Part shown: piece by piece, positions 29,422 to 41,455 of the stretch | How positions within the stretch are numbered: position 1 is the first letter of the stretch | Layout of the letters: every line of letters starts with the position of its first letter | Origin: Lineus longissimus | Taxonomy: Eukaryota; Nemertea; Pilidiophora; Heteronemertea; Lineidae | Direction: 5' to 3' | Assembly (NCBI RefSeq): GCF_910592395.1 | Contig: NC_088326.1 | Span: forward strand, 13,027,001 to 13,091,000 | Length of the DNA: 64,000 nt | Made by a program: the position numbers and the translations under genes | The notes under the pieces: model-generated | The model's input: the letters and a program-made list of their open reading frames with translations, nothing else | Databases searched by the model: none | Told to the model about the DNA's origin: nothing

Positions 29422-31474
29422 TGCAAAGGGTCTATACTATTCAAGCTGATGGTGAGGGACTATGAAGCAAAATCAATTCGATCCGAACAAAACAAAATTT
29501 GTCGAGGGATAGGGTGGGGTGAGGTCAAAGGGCCATTTGCAATTGGTCTCATTCCAAAAGAAATCGAGTTTCAACTTCCTGCCCTGCAAACAGCTGACTG
29601 TATTTTCTCTCAGTTTGCATGGCGGTATAAACTTAGTAAACTGCCCCCAGAAAAACAAGCAGGACCAATGTCGCTTGTACCTTGGATATGACCAAACTTG
29701 AGGCAAACATTAAATCATAGCTGGCAATATCAAAAATGATATATTTAAACACGGAAGTTGTATTGAAATGTGACAAACGTTGTTTCCACCAGATGATAAA
29801 TTGACGTCAGTCTATTTTGTTATCATTATCGTTTACTGCGTACGCCTATTGTTTTTGTGTGGACGCTCTCACGCCATGTGAAAGGGAATGTTTACATTTA
29901 CTGGAGTGGTGGGGTAGCAATGAGGACAGGTCGAATTGCATCAATTAAGACTGAATAGTATGATTTGCTGTTGACATCAACTACATTTGCATGCCTTTAT
30001 AATGCAACATTACATGTTTAATTGAGGAAGGGCTGAGTGCGTCAAATCATATATTGAATGCAATATCTGTTATCTGTTTTACTGGTATAAAGTTGAATTT
30101 CCCTTTCTAATCCAAGTTACGACAAAAACAGCTACTGACGGATCGGAAATTCAATTTTCTGTTTTTTTAATGAGAACTTTGGTTTGCCCTAATTTTATCA
30201 AATTTCGGCTCGTCTATGGGATTCGTGCACCAAACATGTGGTCACATCAACTGGTGTGGTGGAAAAATCTGTCCGATGATAGAGTGTCCCTTGGACAATG
30301 TTTCTATTACGGGCTGTTAATTTCTGAGGTATTGTATGTCTTGGGTCTCTTTAGAACCGTACTTAATGTGTCACTTTACAACATGAAAGGACAGATTTTC
30401 CAGTGCGACATTTTAAGACTGTTGCATGGTTGTTATAAATAATATAATTCCGATTAATTAAAAATGACAACGATTTTTGTCGTCTCAATTGGCAATGTTC
30501 AACCGCAGCACTGGTTCACATGCAACAAGGATGAATAACTTTGACAACTTTCTCATAATCAAAAATTTCCTGTAATTAGTGAAGTTTATACCAATCAATA
30601 CCATCTGTCATTCATGAACGGCTAACCACAATCATCAATCAAAGAGATAAAAATCAGATCTGAAGTAATTCAAGCTGTAATTGATTCGTCATCAGTAGCT
30701 TGAAGAGATATTAATGATTAACTATCAAAATGTAATAATAAAATGTAAATTAGCTTTAAATATTTTAGAAAGTAGTTACCGATAGTCTCGCGCCATGTTT
30801 GACATGGGCATTTTGCATTAGGACCATATCCTGTAAAACGTCATTTTTCGGGAGCGTAAATGATCGGAGTGAAGTTTAGGATAGATTCTACTAGACGACG
30901 GGATATGACGTAGGTTTGATGCAAATCGAAGAGATATTGTGAAAGTGAGCGCAATAAGAAAACAAATCTCATCATCTTGGAGCTAACTAGAATTTACATA
31001 CTTAGACCTCATTAGCGGCAATATTGGTATAGCTACTGAAAGTATTTTCTTTCCAATTAGTAAATGATTGACGGTGCAGCAAAAAGCACCAAATCTCAAT
31101 ATACGATCAGAGACACGAACAAACCCAATAAATCGCTCTCCTGTGATCCCACCTCAATTAGTTTTTTAGCGATATTTGAAAATTATACAAAGGGGGTACT
31201 TTATTTCGCCCCGGTGTCGGGTTTGATGGTAATTTGTCTTACTATGCAAATTAGACTTCCATTTTGTCATTTTCTGAATATTCATGCGAGAGCAAGATTG
31301 ATGACGATGTCTTTTTTTCAATGTGGTAGGGCGATGTATGTGTACTAGCAGTAGTTCTCGTTGGTATTGAATATAACGCACTTTGACACGAGACAGTTGT
31401 ATAGCACAGGCTTACAAGGCGCTCAATAGATAAGAACTTACATTACGCTTTTGTCTCTTGCCGTGCAGTTCAAA
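29422..31474. other. Intergenic stretch, no gene supported
   Basis: AT-rich sequence with scattered short frames. Nothing was recognised on either strand. Confidence 0.4.
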
Positions 31475-31631
31475 GAACCCAGGGCTACCCCAATTCCACG
31501 GTCTATTGTCTTTAAACAAAGACAACTCGCACCTAGGGCTGAATTCCCATTGTCCTATTGTCTTATCAAAGAATTGTTTTGATGGCATCGACCCCCTCGA
31601 AACAGCTTTCAAGGGGATATAGGCCAAAACC
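31475..31631 (+). mobile_element. Dispersed repeat family C, copy 1
   Basis: Contains TCTATTGTCTTTAAACAAAG, GAATTCCCATTGTCCTATTG, TCTTATCAAAG and CGAAACAGCTTTC in that order. The same order is found reversed at 39541-39695 and forward at 53621-53780. No clear terminal inverted repeats were found; the left end varies between copies. Confidence 0.65.
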
Positions 31632-32800
31632 AGTAAGGGCAAATATGTGTGATGAACATCATATTCCTTTTTTTTCCATTTTTCATTTCGCATTTGTATT
31701 ATTCAATTAGAGTGCAATATTTTAGAAATACGGTTATGTTGGACTAAACTGCTTGAGTCAGGCAAAGAGGCGATACCATCAGAAAAAAAACAGCAACACG
31801 TTGCATGCTCTGGTAAATTAAATCGATGAACCTAGGCTGATTGAATTCCCTCAGTTAATATTCTCCCCTGGGAGCCCTAAACTTTCTCATTCCCAACGCT
31901 CACGGAAGGTTCGGTCGGGGACATGTTCGCCCCAATATGCGAGGGCTAAATGTGGGAGGTACGGGCTATTAAGGTTGTAATGATGCGATGTCAGGAGAGA
32001 GGAATGATAATTGTGATTTGAGTAATGATACTGGCTCGTTTACTTTCGGTTCGGGTGTGCAAAACAACTTCAGTTTGAAAGGATTAACGGGTAGGCCTAC
32101 AAGTAAAAAAGCTGCAACATTCCAACATTCTATGACACTTGAAAACAATCGAACTCTGTAAAGCCCTCGATTTTCTCTTCGTTGAACATTTCCCTGTCTT
32201 CTTCTTACTATAGTTTCAGTCTTCGGTGGTGAGGTTTTCGAAACTACATGTGAGATGTCTGCGTAAGAAAACAAAACATTCATTCATTTCAAATTTGTTT
32301 GTAGTGAAGACAGAAGAAACAGCTCAATTGCCTCAGAGTGTCACGCATGCGCATGACCCCAATCCAAGCCAAGTTGAGCAAATGAAAGCGTAACTTGCTG
32401 AACAAAAGCTCAATTGCAAATTGAACCAAGAATGATTGATGCCTGCCGCCGCCTGTTGGAGACGGTGTGTTGTGCTCGGTATGATTTGAGCTTAAGAAAC
32501 CCTGTACACGGAAGGGTGATGATTAAATCAAGAAATCAAATAAATTAATACGGTATTTGTGTTTACTATGGGTTCTGTTCACTCCGATTTCCTCCGACGC
32601 ACTTGCTAGATTAACGCGTAATGAACGAAGTCATTCAAGAGTATTGGAGGCAGTACGTGAGTTGCGTGTTAATCGTCTGCCTGGTGTATTCGCTTTTGGA
32701 GGATTGGTCGGAGGGGATTGGTAGCGGAGCCGAAATTCGATTCGCCATTTTTCGATAATCTTTAAGAAACGTCATGTATGTGTACATGTAGCTTCGATTA

Positions 32801-32975
32801 TACAGAGTTCACGTTTTCACATCTAACGTGTCACTCTTCATGAGTGACATGAAGAAGGAACAAGTCATTTCCAAAGAGCGGGCTACATACGATTCACGAG
32901 GTCACTTTTCACCCTCACGTCGTGTTTTCAAGCCTAAGTCAGTTAACTGGTGACAAGTGAATCATGCCAAGTTAG
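32801..32975 (-). mobile_element. MITE family A copy, reverse orientation
   Basis: Starts AGAGTTCACGTTTTCACATC, contains GAACAAGTCATTTCCAAAGA and GCGGGCTACATACGATTCAC, then TCACGTCGTGTTTTCAAGCC, and ends near GGTGACAAGTGAATCATGCC. It is among the best-preserved copies. Confidence 0.88.
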
Positions 32976-33925
32976 AAGGCGAAACTGTGTAATGAAAACA
33001 CTTTATATCAACTCAGATATGTGTGCGTTGAAGGACCGTGAAGTTCGAGGAGATATTAATTAGATTGTTCCTGGTGTAGTAAACGCCAATGACGAGTCAC
33101 GTGATTGTTGAATATGCAATATCCGCTTCTCGGGCCAATCAAACATGTCATAGGCAACGCTGACACTTACTCGATGTCGTAAGCCTGGAGAAAATCCATG
33201 TGTAGAAAGACTGTCGTGTTACCATGAAGTTGATGAATCCAGCCTCGGAAAGCAATTGACAAATATTTTGGAGATGAGCAGGAACTGACAACTAAATATT
33301 TCGGAATTAGTGAAAAATACAATCGAAACTGTTAAAAATGGAAATTTTAGAATGCATGCTGAAATTTTCTGGGACCCCTTGCAAATAAATTATAGTTAAA
33401 GTGTGTTTATTTATGAACCTGCTGCTGCAAACTATACACCCTCCAAAAATACCGCCCAATACCCTTGGGAAGGTGCTGCTCATATAGGCATGTACGGTAC
33501 CCGTTTATAGTACCCAGCAAATGTGCTGTTCAATACCTTTCAAAAATGCCATCGACATTTCCTTGGATCGCCATTCATTCAACACGACTCCAAACGTATA
33601 AAAAAGGCAGGAACATCCCGCTATTTACCAAGAAGTTTAATTTGCCAAAAAGGCGAAGATTGATGATTTCGCAGCCAGTGTCGCGAATCGATCCTCCATT
33701 GATTTTCTGCCAAGACTCCTTTGAAAGGCCCCCATGGGGATATGAGCCATCGGTAATCAAGGAACGACTGAGACAATTTCATGACCTAACATAATCCTTG
33801 CGAAGAAGCAAAGATCCAGCTCTAAAGTGGTGTTTACTTGCAATCGATAACTTGCTTTTTCCTGCGATATTATACGTGTCGGATTGGGCTCGTTTTTTAG
33901 GGTCTTTAGATTACTCTTAGTACTT
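32976..33925. other. Intergenic stretch, no gene supported
   Basis: Nothing recognised. A 109-codon frame at 33465-33794 has no motif or splice context. Confidence 0.35.
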
Positions 33926-34085
33926 ACAGTGGAACCCCGCTCGGCGACCACCCCGGTAACGTGACCACCCCACTATGACGACCAAGAATCGCCGGTCCCG
34001 AATGGTTTCCTCTCTAATTACCATAACAAGGCCCCGGTACCCAGACCACGACCACCCCGGTACCCAGACCACGACCACTTCAAAC
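33926..34085 (+). mobile_element. pogo/Tigger-like terminal sequence with a short internal duplication
   Basis: ACAGTGGAACCCCGCTCGGC opens a region rich in ACGACCACCCCGGTA motifs, typical of pogo/Tigger element ends. CCCCGGTACCCAGACCACGA is present twice in tandem (about 34030-34078). No matching right end or transposase was identified. Confidence 0.45.
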
Positions 34086-35179
34086 TTGAAGAACTCTGCA
34101 ACAAGCGGTGATTATTCAATCGGTGGTCTGCAGGGGAGCGTAAAATTTCGAAAATAATGTTTTTACATGACTTTAAATCCGTATGTTTTAGGATTTCGAG
34201 AAAGACGACCAAACCCAATTCAACAGCACTGCAAATCTTCATTAACTTCTTGGAAATTTTAAAAGGTTGCTCACTGGGAATCCATCCAGAATAATATCCT
34301 TATTGCCTCAATAAGCTCAGCAACCTCATCAACTGTTACGAGACGTGCTGTGACTTAGACAATCCACTAAGATTATTAAATCTGTCAAGTCTTTGTTGTG
34401 ATGGAATTTCGTCTAAAAATTACAGTTATTTCAGTACGAAGTCGTCGTAACATCAGGCGAACACATTACTCTTACTTAGGTCTAAGAGTATGATTTCAAA
34501 ACTTGTTGGGTAATCCTTCTTTAAAATGATTTTAAAGTGCATTGCACCAAAACGCTATCAAGTATATCCAGCAGCTCTTTTGAGAAGATTCATTGTTCAA
34601 CCATCAGTCTTTGCTTGTCACTGAACGTACGCTATCACCTCGACATGTTGTCGCAGTTAAATTTCTCAAGATGAACATGTTTTTTTAATCAAATGCTCTG
34701 TAACCAATCTGATTGGTTATCACAACACTTTACCCTTCTTTTTGTTTCGAGAAGGTAAAGTTTCAAAGTTTCAAACTTCAAGTGTAGTGGCCACTTAACT
34801 GATCGAGATCTCGAACGTTCCATATTAGCTTCATTTTGCCATCGCTATAATCTCACCAAGCACTTTTTCTGATGAAATCATGTTTTAAGGCGATGATCGA
34901 TCACGTGGACGTTTTTTACAATGATCTTCCCAGAAATATTTAATTTTGATGTTGATATCACACGCTTGAGAGGATCTGAGATGTGCATTTTTGCAAAATA
35001 AACCCTTCTTGACATTTGAGAAGAGGAGAAAATTTTCTGCGAGAGCTAAAGCGGAGTGAATGTTACGGCGTTCGTGGTTTAGAAATAAAATCGAGGTGGA
35101 AGACAGGGTATGGATTTTTGCTTTTGACTTGATCTCATCACCTTAAGAGAACCAATAACAACTCTTGGAACTATATATC
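34086..35179. other. Intergenic stretch, no gene supported
   Basis: Nothing recognised on either strand apart from small A/T-rich simple sequence. Confidence 0.4.
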
Positions 35180-35185
35180 TTTATT
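35180..35185 (-). terminator. Candidate poly(A) signal on the minus strand
   Basis: TTTATT on the plus strand is AATAAA on the minus strand, 22 bases past the stop codon of the 35207-35386 frame. This spacing is right for a terminal exon with a short 3' UTR. Confidence 0.45.
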
Positions 35186-35206
35186 GTATGGGTTTAAGTC
35201 AGCATT

Positions 35207-35386
35207 TTAGACCTCTCTAGGAGTCATGTAACAATATCGGTCATCGAACTCCAGCGCCTGGGCAAACTGCTTCCTATTACACTTGTGCAACATTTGCAAT
35301 TTTCTCTGAGAGCGTTCACTTCCAGATTGGCGCTCATAAGACCAAATTTTCTTATTATCCGAGATGTAAGATTGGGCATTTGACAT
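35207..35386 (-). CDS. Possible terminal exon or small gene, unrecognised product
   Basis: A 59-codon minus-strand frame, MSNAQSYISDNKKIWSYERQ to ALEFDDRYCYMTPREV, with protein-like composition: charged and aromatic residues evenly spread, two cysteines, and few low-complexity residues. AATAAA follows the stop by 22 bases. I do not recognise the family. A TGA lies in frame 15 bases upstream of the ATG, so either the ATG is the true start or an acceptor falls between them. A second protein-like minus frame lies just upstream at 35421-35639. They could be exons of one gene, a decayed gene, or chance. Confidence 0.3.
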   Translation of the reverse strand: MSNAQSYISDNKKIWSYERQSGSERSQRKLQMLHKCNRKQFAQALEFDDRYCYMTPREV

Positions 35387-35420
35387 TACAATCCTCTTTC
35401 ACGTAAGCTGATGAAGACAA

Positions 35421-35639
35421 TCACTTCCTCATTTTATCACGCTGCAGTAGAGTACATATCGGGGTCCCATCGTGGCTGGTAATCCACTTTATAAGGTCAG
35501 TGGGTTTACGGAAAATGTCAACCGCGAGAAACCCAGGTCTGTCGGTGCCACGGCGACGCGAGGCGTCATTGTGGATTATGTAAGCTCGGTCGTACATTAA
35601 TAACATTAGATACGCTTGGTTCAGCTTTCTTTGTAGCAA
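35421..35639 (-). CDS. Possible exon or gene fragment, unrecognised product
   Basis: A 72-codon minus-strand frame whose second half (GTDRPGFLAVDIFRKPTDLI, KWITSHDGTPICTLLQRDK) reads like folded-protein sequence. It stops 34 bases before the frame at 35207-35386. The spacer contains an acceptor-like TTGTCTTCATCAG, but joining through it would not keep the second frame open. No family is recognised. It may be a broken gene. Confidence 0.22.
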   Translation of the reverse strand: MLQRKLNQAYLMLLMYDRAYIIHNDASRRRGTDRPGFLAVDIFRKPTDLIKWITSHDGTPICTLLQRDKMRK

Positions 35640-35701
35640 AATATATCATAATCAAATATATTTGTCGGAGTAATTCTGGGTGATAATTTGGGAGACTGAT
35701 A

Positions 35702-35880
35702 CAGGGGCAGCGTGGTCGAGTGGTGAAGGTATTGGACTGACAATTGGGACTTCAAACCACGATTCATTGCATGCCAGCTAGTCGCTCTAACCAAAAGAAG
35801 AATAGCCTGTGACATTCTCGCTCTTCTTCTCCTTCCTGGGCGGTTGTCTCGGCGGTTGAATCCAACCGGCACCGACCCAT
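35702..35880 (+). mobile_element. tRNA-derived SINE
   Basis: GGGGCAGCGTGGTCGAGTGG followed by AAGGTATTGGACTGACAATT resembles the 5' half of a serine- or leucine-type tRNA (TGGYCGAGTGGTTAAGGC). The B box is decayed (CTTCAAACCACGATTC). A body of about 100 bp follows with no coding potential. Confidence 0.6.
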
Positions 35881-36473
35881 AGTGGCACGTAACAAATGCT
35901 CACTAAAGGCTAACACAGGGAGATAATTTTAGGTTGTATATGAGCACACACAGCAGTCGATTAAACTTTGATAGCTCTTCTAACAGTACATTGACATAAA
36001 CATATATATTGTCTGTAACAGTATTCCCGTATCTCCTTTTATCTTCTTTTAAGATCATTTGAAATTCCTAGTCCTACGTAGGGAAAATCATATTTCCTAT
36101 ACCTAAGCCATGCCTGTCTGAACACGATGCAATTTCTGTCGCCAAAATATGCCAAAATGTCTCAAATTGAAAATAAGTAGGAAATTAAACAGCTTGGCAT
36201 TTCTGAAGTCGACCTCGTGGCATTTGAAGGCGATTCTTCATCCCCATTGCAGAGTGGATGTTCAAATGTTAATCGGAATTGTTCAGTCTTCGGAACCGAT
36301 CCGACCGTTCCGGTTCATGCGGCAAGTAGTGCTGTGGTGATTAGTTGAGGGCATAAACAAGCTAGGGGTGACCTCTCGATCGCGGGAAGCGACCAGCCGG
36401 TCTGTGACCGGGAGACTGAGGCGTAGACTGATGTTACACTGTGTCTGACATGTCTAGTGGCCAACCTAGAACC

Positions 36474-37073
36474 TGTTTTTGTTGTTTTTGTTGTTTTTGT
36501 TGTTTTTGTTGTTTTTGTTGTTTTTGTTGTTTTTGTTGTTTTTTGTTGTTTTTGTTGTTTTTGTTGTTTTTGTTGTTTTTGTTGTTTTTGTTGTTTTTGT
36601 TGTTTTTGTTGTTTTTTGTTGTTTTTTGTTGTTTTTGTTGTTTTTGTTGTTTTTGTTGTTTTTGTTGTTTTTGTTGTTTTTGTTGTTTTTGTTGTTTTTG
36701 TTGTTTTTTGTTGTTTTTGTTGTTTTTGTTGTTTTTGTTGTTTTTTGTTGTTTTTGTTGTTTTTGTTGTTTTTGTTGTTTTTGTTGTTTTTGTTGTTTTT
36801 GTTGTTTTTGTTGTTTTTTGTTGTTTTTTGTTGTTTTTGTTGTTTTTGTTGTTTTTGTTGTTTTTGTTGTTTTTGTTGTTTTTGTTGTTTTTGTTGTTTT
36901 TGTTGTTTTTGTTGTTTTTGTTGTTTTTGTTGTTTTTTGTTGTTTTTTGTTGTTTTTTGTTGTTTTTGTTGTTTTTGTTGTTTTTGTTGTTTTTGTTGTT
37001 TTTGTTGTTTTTGTTGTTTTTGTTGTTTTTGTTGTTTTTGTTTTTGTTGTTTTTGTTTTTGTTGTTTTTGTTG
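36474..37073. repeat. 600-bp 9-mer microsatellite (GTTGTTTTT)n
   Basis: About 65 units of the 9-mer, with scattered 10-mer units that have one extra T (for example near 36540, 36614 and 36941). The three long plus-strand frames (FCC/VVF/LLF repeats) and the minus-strand Gln/Lys/Asn frame are all products of this repeat and should not be annotated as genes. Confidence 0.98.
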
Positions 37074-38139
37074 AGGTTGGTGACGAATTCCAGATCTAAC
37101 CTCTCCGAAAGTATCCAACATTCAGCAGATTTCCAAATATTTAATCTCCACTAATAATCGCAGTAGTTACAGCAGCCAGTGGTCGTAAACTTAGAAGCAC
37201 GTGTTCATCCCGGATAACTCTCCTGGAAACTATGTGTTAACACTCTGACATTTCGACGGCGATTTCGGCCATAAATCACCTTGAACGCCTTTCGCCGCTG
37301 GAGGTGTTAGAGAAATTAGCCAGTTAATAAGCAAGAATGCAGAAGGGAATAGGCTTGCACTTGAACCGGCCCTTTGGGAAAGTATCCGGTTCTGGACAGT
37401 TTCAGGGCCCATTAAGTTAATGCGTTCATAAAGACAGTAAAGTTTGATGAATGATTATGATGCTCTATAATCGTGATTCATTACTGAGTAAGAATATGAT
37501 TCACAAAGCAAATACAATGAACAAGATGTGATGAAGAAACAAAGTTCGTACGACACGATGTCGTTTAGGCATACCGCCCTCTTATAACCTTGTTACTGGC
37601 CTGTCTCCCTGTAAGGTAAGGGTTGGCTAGAAATGTTTCACAATAGCTTCTGGCAACGGTCCTAATAGTTTCAGCTACCAATTTCAGAGTAAATCGGAAA
37701 ATGCCAACACGCAACCGTAACAATCTGAGGACTTGTTCTCATCTCATCACGTATTCCAGACAACGAGTGTTAGCTCTAAATCACTTCCCTTGTCTCAGGA
37801 CCTGACACGCATGGCCAATGGCCTGATCGATTTTAATCTCGACTTGGCTAATTAATCCCGGGCCACAAAAACTCTAACACTACATGGGTTATCCCGGGTC
37901 AAGAGGCACGTCTCGCAACAACAAATTGACAAGGGTTGATTTTGGAGCCTGTGCGGGGGTTTCTTCAGTAGGCCAGGGGGAAGTTTCTTAAATCAAGTAA
38001 ACAAATCGACTAAGATGCTGCTGATTAGGATCTGTACTAAAGTGCTTCTAAACGAGTCACTAGTATAGGTCTTCACCGAGGCGCTTGGTGTTAACAAGTG
38101 GTTGACGACATTTCAGCGCTCAACAGAGTTTTCACTGAA
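37074..38139. other. Intergenic stretch, no gene supported
   Basis: No supported gene, RNA or repeat. Confidence 0.4.
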
Positions 38140-38236
38140 AGGGGCAAAATGGCCATCAGGCTGGGATTCGAACCCATGACCCTTGAATTGAGAGTCGGAT
38201 ACATTGTCCAGTACCCGGCGGGTCACGCTCGACCAG
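38140..38236 (-). mobile_element. tRNA-derived SINE, minus strand
   Basis: On the minus strand the sequence has GGTCGAGCGTGACCCGCCGG at the head and a perfect B box, GGGTTCGAATCCC (plus-strand GGGATTCGAACCC at about 38163-38175). The spacing is tRNA-like, but the stems do not form a proper cloverleaf. Confidence 0.65.
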
Positions 38237-39540
38237 TAAGGTTCAGTTTCCATCTCTCCACTAACGTCCTTCATTTACCAAACAACTGACCTATCCGGAA
38301 TGCATAATACTTGATATTACACCACAGATAGTGGGACTGTTGGATTTGCCGAAATGTATTCTCACAGTGTCTTTAATTACGCTGGTATGCTGAGGATGAT
38401 TTTTCTTATGCAGATTATCTTCCTTGGAAACATGATGAAATCGCATGGTGGAATACCAATTCATTAAACGCCAGCTTTGTTCTTAGTGGAGCAGACTTGT
38501 GAAGTAAGCTGTGGTCTTGGCGTTTCTATAAGAAACATTCAATGGAAACTACCACTTTTGTTGTCTTAAATTAGGTTCCTTTAGTTTTCTAGAAACCCTA
38601 GAATCTAGACCTGGTTCCCCTACCGTATTACTTTATATCATTACAATGTCACAAGTTGAAGCCGTATAAGTTAATAAGATCGTGCGTTTCAGTGACTGGA
38701 GAAACACGTCTTTTTTCGTGACCAGGCCGCAAGGTATCGCAGTCACATTGTAAAGGAAGCCCAACCCGAGCTTTACAGTCTTGGCGATATCAATATAACC
38801 CTACAGTGTCTCACGTGTCGCTAAATAGCAACAGTTCCCCTGAGTAATTCCCCAGTCAGTCCAGGGAAACTATCGACAGTTTCTTGGCCAAAAAACAAGT
38901 TTCGACCAAACTGGGGTGAGCGGCACTTTGAATGCTTGGCACGGTTTGGGCTAAATTGGCCACCCATGTCATTTGTCACATTGGTGTATACAAATAGCGC
39001 AATCTGACCTTTTGTTTGTTTGACTTTGGATACTTTTTATGGATGCCATGTTGTTTTAAAAAGGAGCCGTCTGCTAAGTACGTGGGCACGAAAAGCCTGA
39101 TTTCCGGACCCCCTCCCCCTGTACGCATGCCGTATGGCTTGTTTACGGGACCAGATATTGAATTTCGCATTGATTTGATACCATATCGATTCCATATTGA
39201 CATAATCTTTCCGATTTTCAAATATAGCACAACGATATTGAAAGTCACTTCCGGTGTTTTCTTGCAGGCAGAAAATCACTTCCGGTTATGCAAAACAGGC
39301 ACGAAGTCAATATAAATTTCCGTGGCTGGTGTTAGTTTTATCGGGTTGGAAATATAAACATGAGAAACAAAAACCCCGTGAGAAAGTGCAGATTGCAATA
39401 TTGTAAAGAAACGTGGTAGGTTTGTTTGCGCTTTCAAATTTAATGCGAGCTCACCATCAGTTCAAGACACTAGCCAGCTCTGAGGAGAAAGCGTTCATTC
39501 CAAGAAACGGAACATAATCGGACATATAGTTTATCTACCC
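38237..39540. other. Intergenic stretch, no gene supported
   Basis: Overlapping frames on both strands near 38976-39315 have no motif; no splice-flanked exon was found. Confidence 0.35.
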
Positions 39541-39695
39541 TTGATGGTTTAGGCCTAACGAAAGCTGTTTCATGGGGGTCGATGTTATCAAGACTTGCCC
39601 TGATAACCTTTTGATAAGACAGTAGAACAGTTGGAATTTAGGTGTGAGCTGGCTTTGTTTAAAGACAATAGGTGTAGTGGGCTAGGCCCGAATTC
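39541..39695 (-). mobile_element. Dispersed repeat family C, copy 2, reverse orientation
   Basis: Contains GAAAGCTGTTTCATGGGGGT, TTTTGATAAGACAGTAGAAC and TTTGTTTAAAGACAATAGGT, the reverse of the blocks at 31475-31631. It ends GGGCTAGGCCCGAATTC. Confidence 0.65.
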
Positions 39696-40977
39696 TTTTA
39701 ACTTGGAGGCGAGGGGAAAATAACGTATTGACATACAAGTAAGGAAAGACTACTATGTTTACTTATTCACCGGATGGTATTTTTGTCGTGGGGTGACATT
39801 ATGTTTTCACATGCGAGTTTCCTGTGACAAAACTAAAAGCATCTCTCGCATGCTCATGTGGCTATACATAAACTGTATATCACTACATACCTTCCAAGCA
39901 TATGCTGCTTTTGCTTCTAGCCCCATTGCATGAGTAACTGCACGTTCTGAAAATTAGCCCGTGGTAATTAAACAAACATTCCTCTAATCAATCGTTAACC
40001 ATTATATTAGTCATGTTGGTTGTTTCATTATTCATATGACCAATCAATGGCTACTTTCACCGACGATTAATTCCGGGTGATCAAGAGCCATAAAAAATAC
40101 TTTGACAAGCTCATGTTGGTCATATTAGTCAGATACACACTTGAAAAAATGCTACCTATAACCACCATCATCTGGCTTGTTTTGATACAAAGCTGAATGT
40201 AAAGGAATGAAAGACAGTAACTAAAGGGTTTTGTTAGAAATTCAGGCAGCTGTAAAGCCGTTGTTTTGGAACTGGGTCAAATTTGACGTAGTTTGCTTGG
40301 CGATGATATCATACCGCGTACAAGACCTAGGAATGCCACACGGATCAATCGGGTCATGAAATATTTAGAGGTGAAAATAATTTGGTTGTAAAGCAAAATC
40401 GGATTAAGTAGTACATTTTACGCTGCTTGGGCCACTTTTAGTTTAAGGATCCAACTAGTGAGCTCGAGGACATTGACCTTCGTGGCAACTGTCACAGGTG
40501 CCGGGTAAATATTTCAGTACTTCGGCGTGTGCCAGATGTCTGTATCCTTATCAAAGTCATGCCCGGGCACGAGATGGAAATGAAATGGAAATGAAATGGC
40601 GTGTTGTTAAAAGTTGAATAACACAAAAAATTACACAGCCTCATTACGTTGTCTGAAGTTGTACTTTATTATGCTAAATTGAATTTTACAGCACTTAATT
40701 CTTTGCAGTTAATATGATGAATGTATTAAATTGCTCCTGTTTTGCTGAATTGATTATGCGATAATGTGATCCCAGATGTTCCTTCGTGTCCCCCGTGCAC
40801 CATGTGTCGGTATTATCGGCTGGAGAAGCGAATAATAGCAACATATGCAATGTTCGTGTCTAACATTCCAACCAAACCATCGGAAACCATCCAATGCGGC
40901 TCTGAGAGGGAAGTTAACCGTCGTGAAAACGAATGCACCCGAATAATATAAACGCCCCGTGCATATTCATGTTGGAA
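39696..40977. other. Intergenic stretch, no gene supported
   Basis: Nothing recognised. Short GGAAATGAAAT simple repeat near 40573-40598. Confidence 0.4.
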
Positions 40978-41136
40978 CCAATAACCCGCTCAAAAAGCGC
41001 ACATCAATATTCGCGGGAGTGACGTCATTGGCGCGCTATGCCTGCGAGGAGGAGGTAACGACAAATGAGCCGGTGTTGAAATTCGAAATATTCGACTGGC
41101 GCGCTTATATAGCGGGCGGTACGGAAATTTAGTTTA
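40978..41136 (+). promoter_or_regulatory. Candidate TATA promoter with CCAAT and CRE sites
   Basis: CCAAT at 40978-40982, TGACGTCA (CRE) at 41020-41027 directly joined to an inverted CCAAT (ATTGG, 41027-41031), and TTATATA at 41105-41111 between GC-rich flanks (GGCGCGC and GCGGGCGG). The region is locally rich in CpG compared with its surroundings. The order and spacing suit a Pol II promoter firing rightward near 41136. No downstream gene is proven. Confidence 0.4.
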
Positions 41137-41455
41137 GGTGGGAATTAACATTCTCAGCAATGATTTCATGATCTCTTTCAAAAAGACATCAAAATTTGAC
41201 CGTACTGTAACAAATCGTGTTAAAATTCCTATACTAGCCTAGCATAGCACGACACTGCTACTCAAAGAAGCAGTAGCATTCGACTAGCATAGCTACGCTA
41301 GCTATTGCTCACGGATCCATAAACTGGATGTAGGCTAGGCTACCAGTGTGCGCGGTAGAATTCGTTGGAGTGTTTGAAGACATGGCTGTCTCGGCATGGC
41401 GCGTTTAGCTCGTCAAGCCATCGGATTTACAATTTGGTGACATGCGGGAAAGAAG
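41137..41455 (+). other. Candidate first exon (mostly 5' UTR)
   Basis: Ends with a strong donor, AGAAG|GTAAGAAC at 41455/41456. It contains an 8-codon upstream frame (ATG at 41382) and an ATG at 41442 that would reach the donor as MRER plus two bases. No matching downstream coding exon was recognised, so this is tentative. Confidence 0.3.

Noticed and set aside
36315-37154. Long open frames on both strands (Gln/Lys/Asn and Phe/Cys/Val/Leu repeats)
   Set aside because: They are translations of the GTTGTTTTT microsatellite in different frames. No non-repetitive coding sequence is attached.
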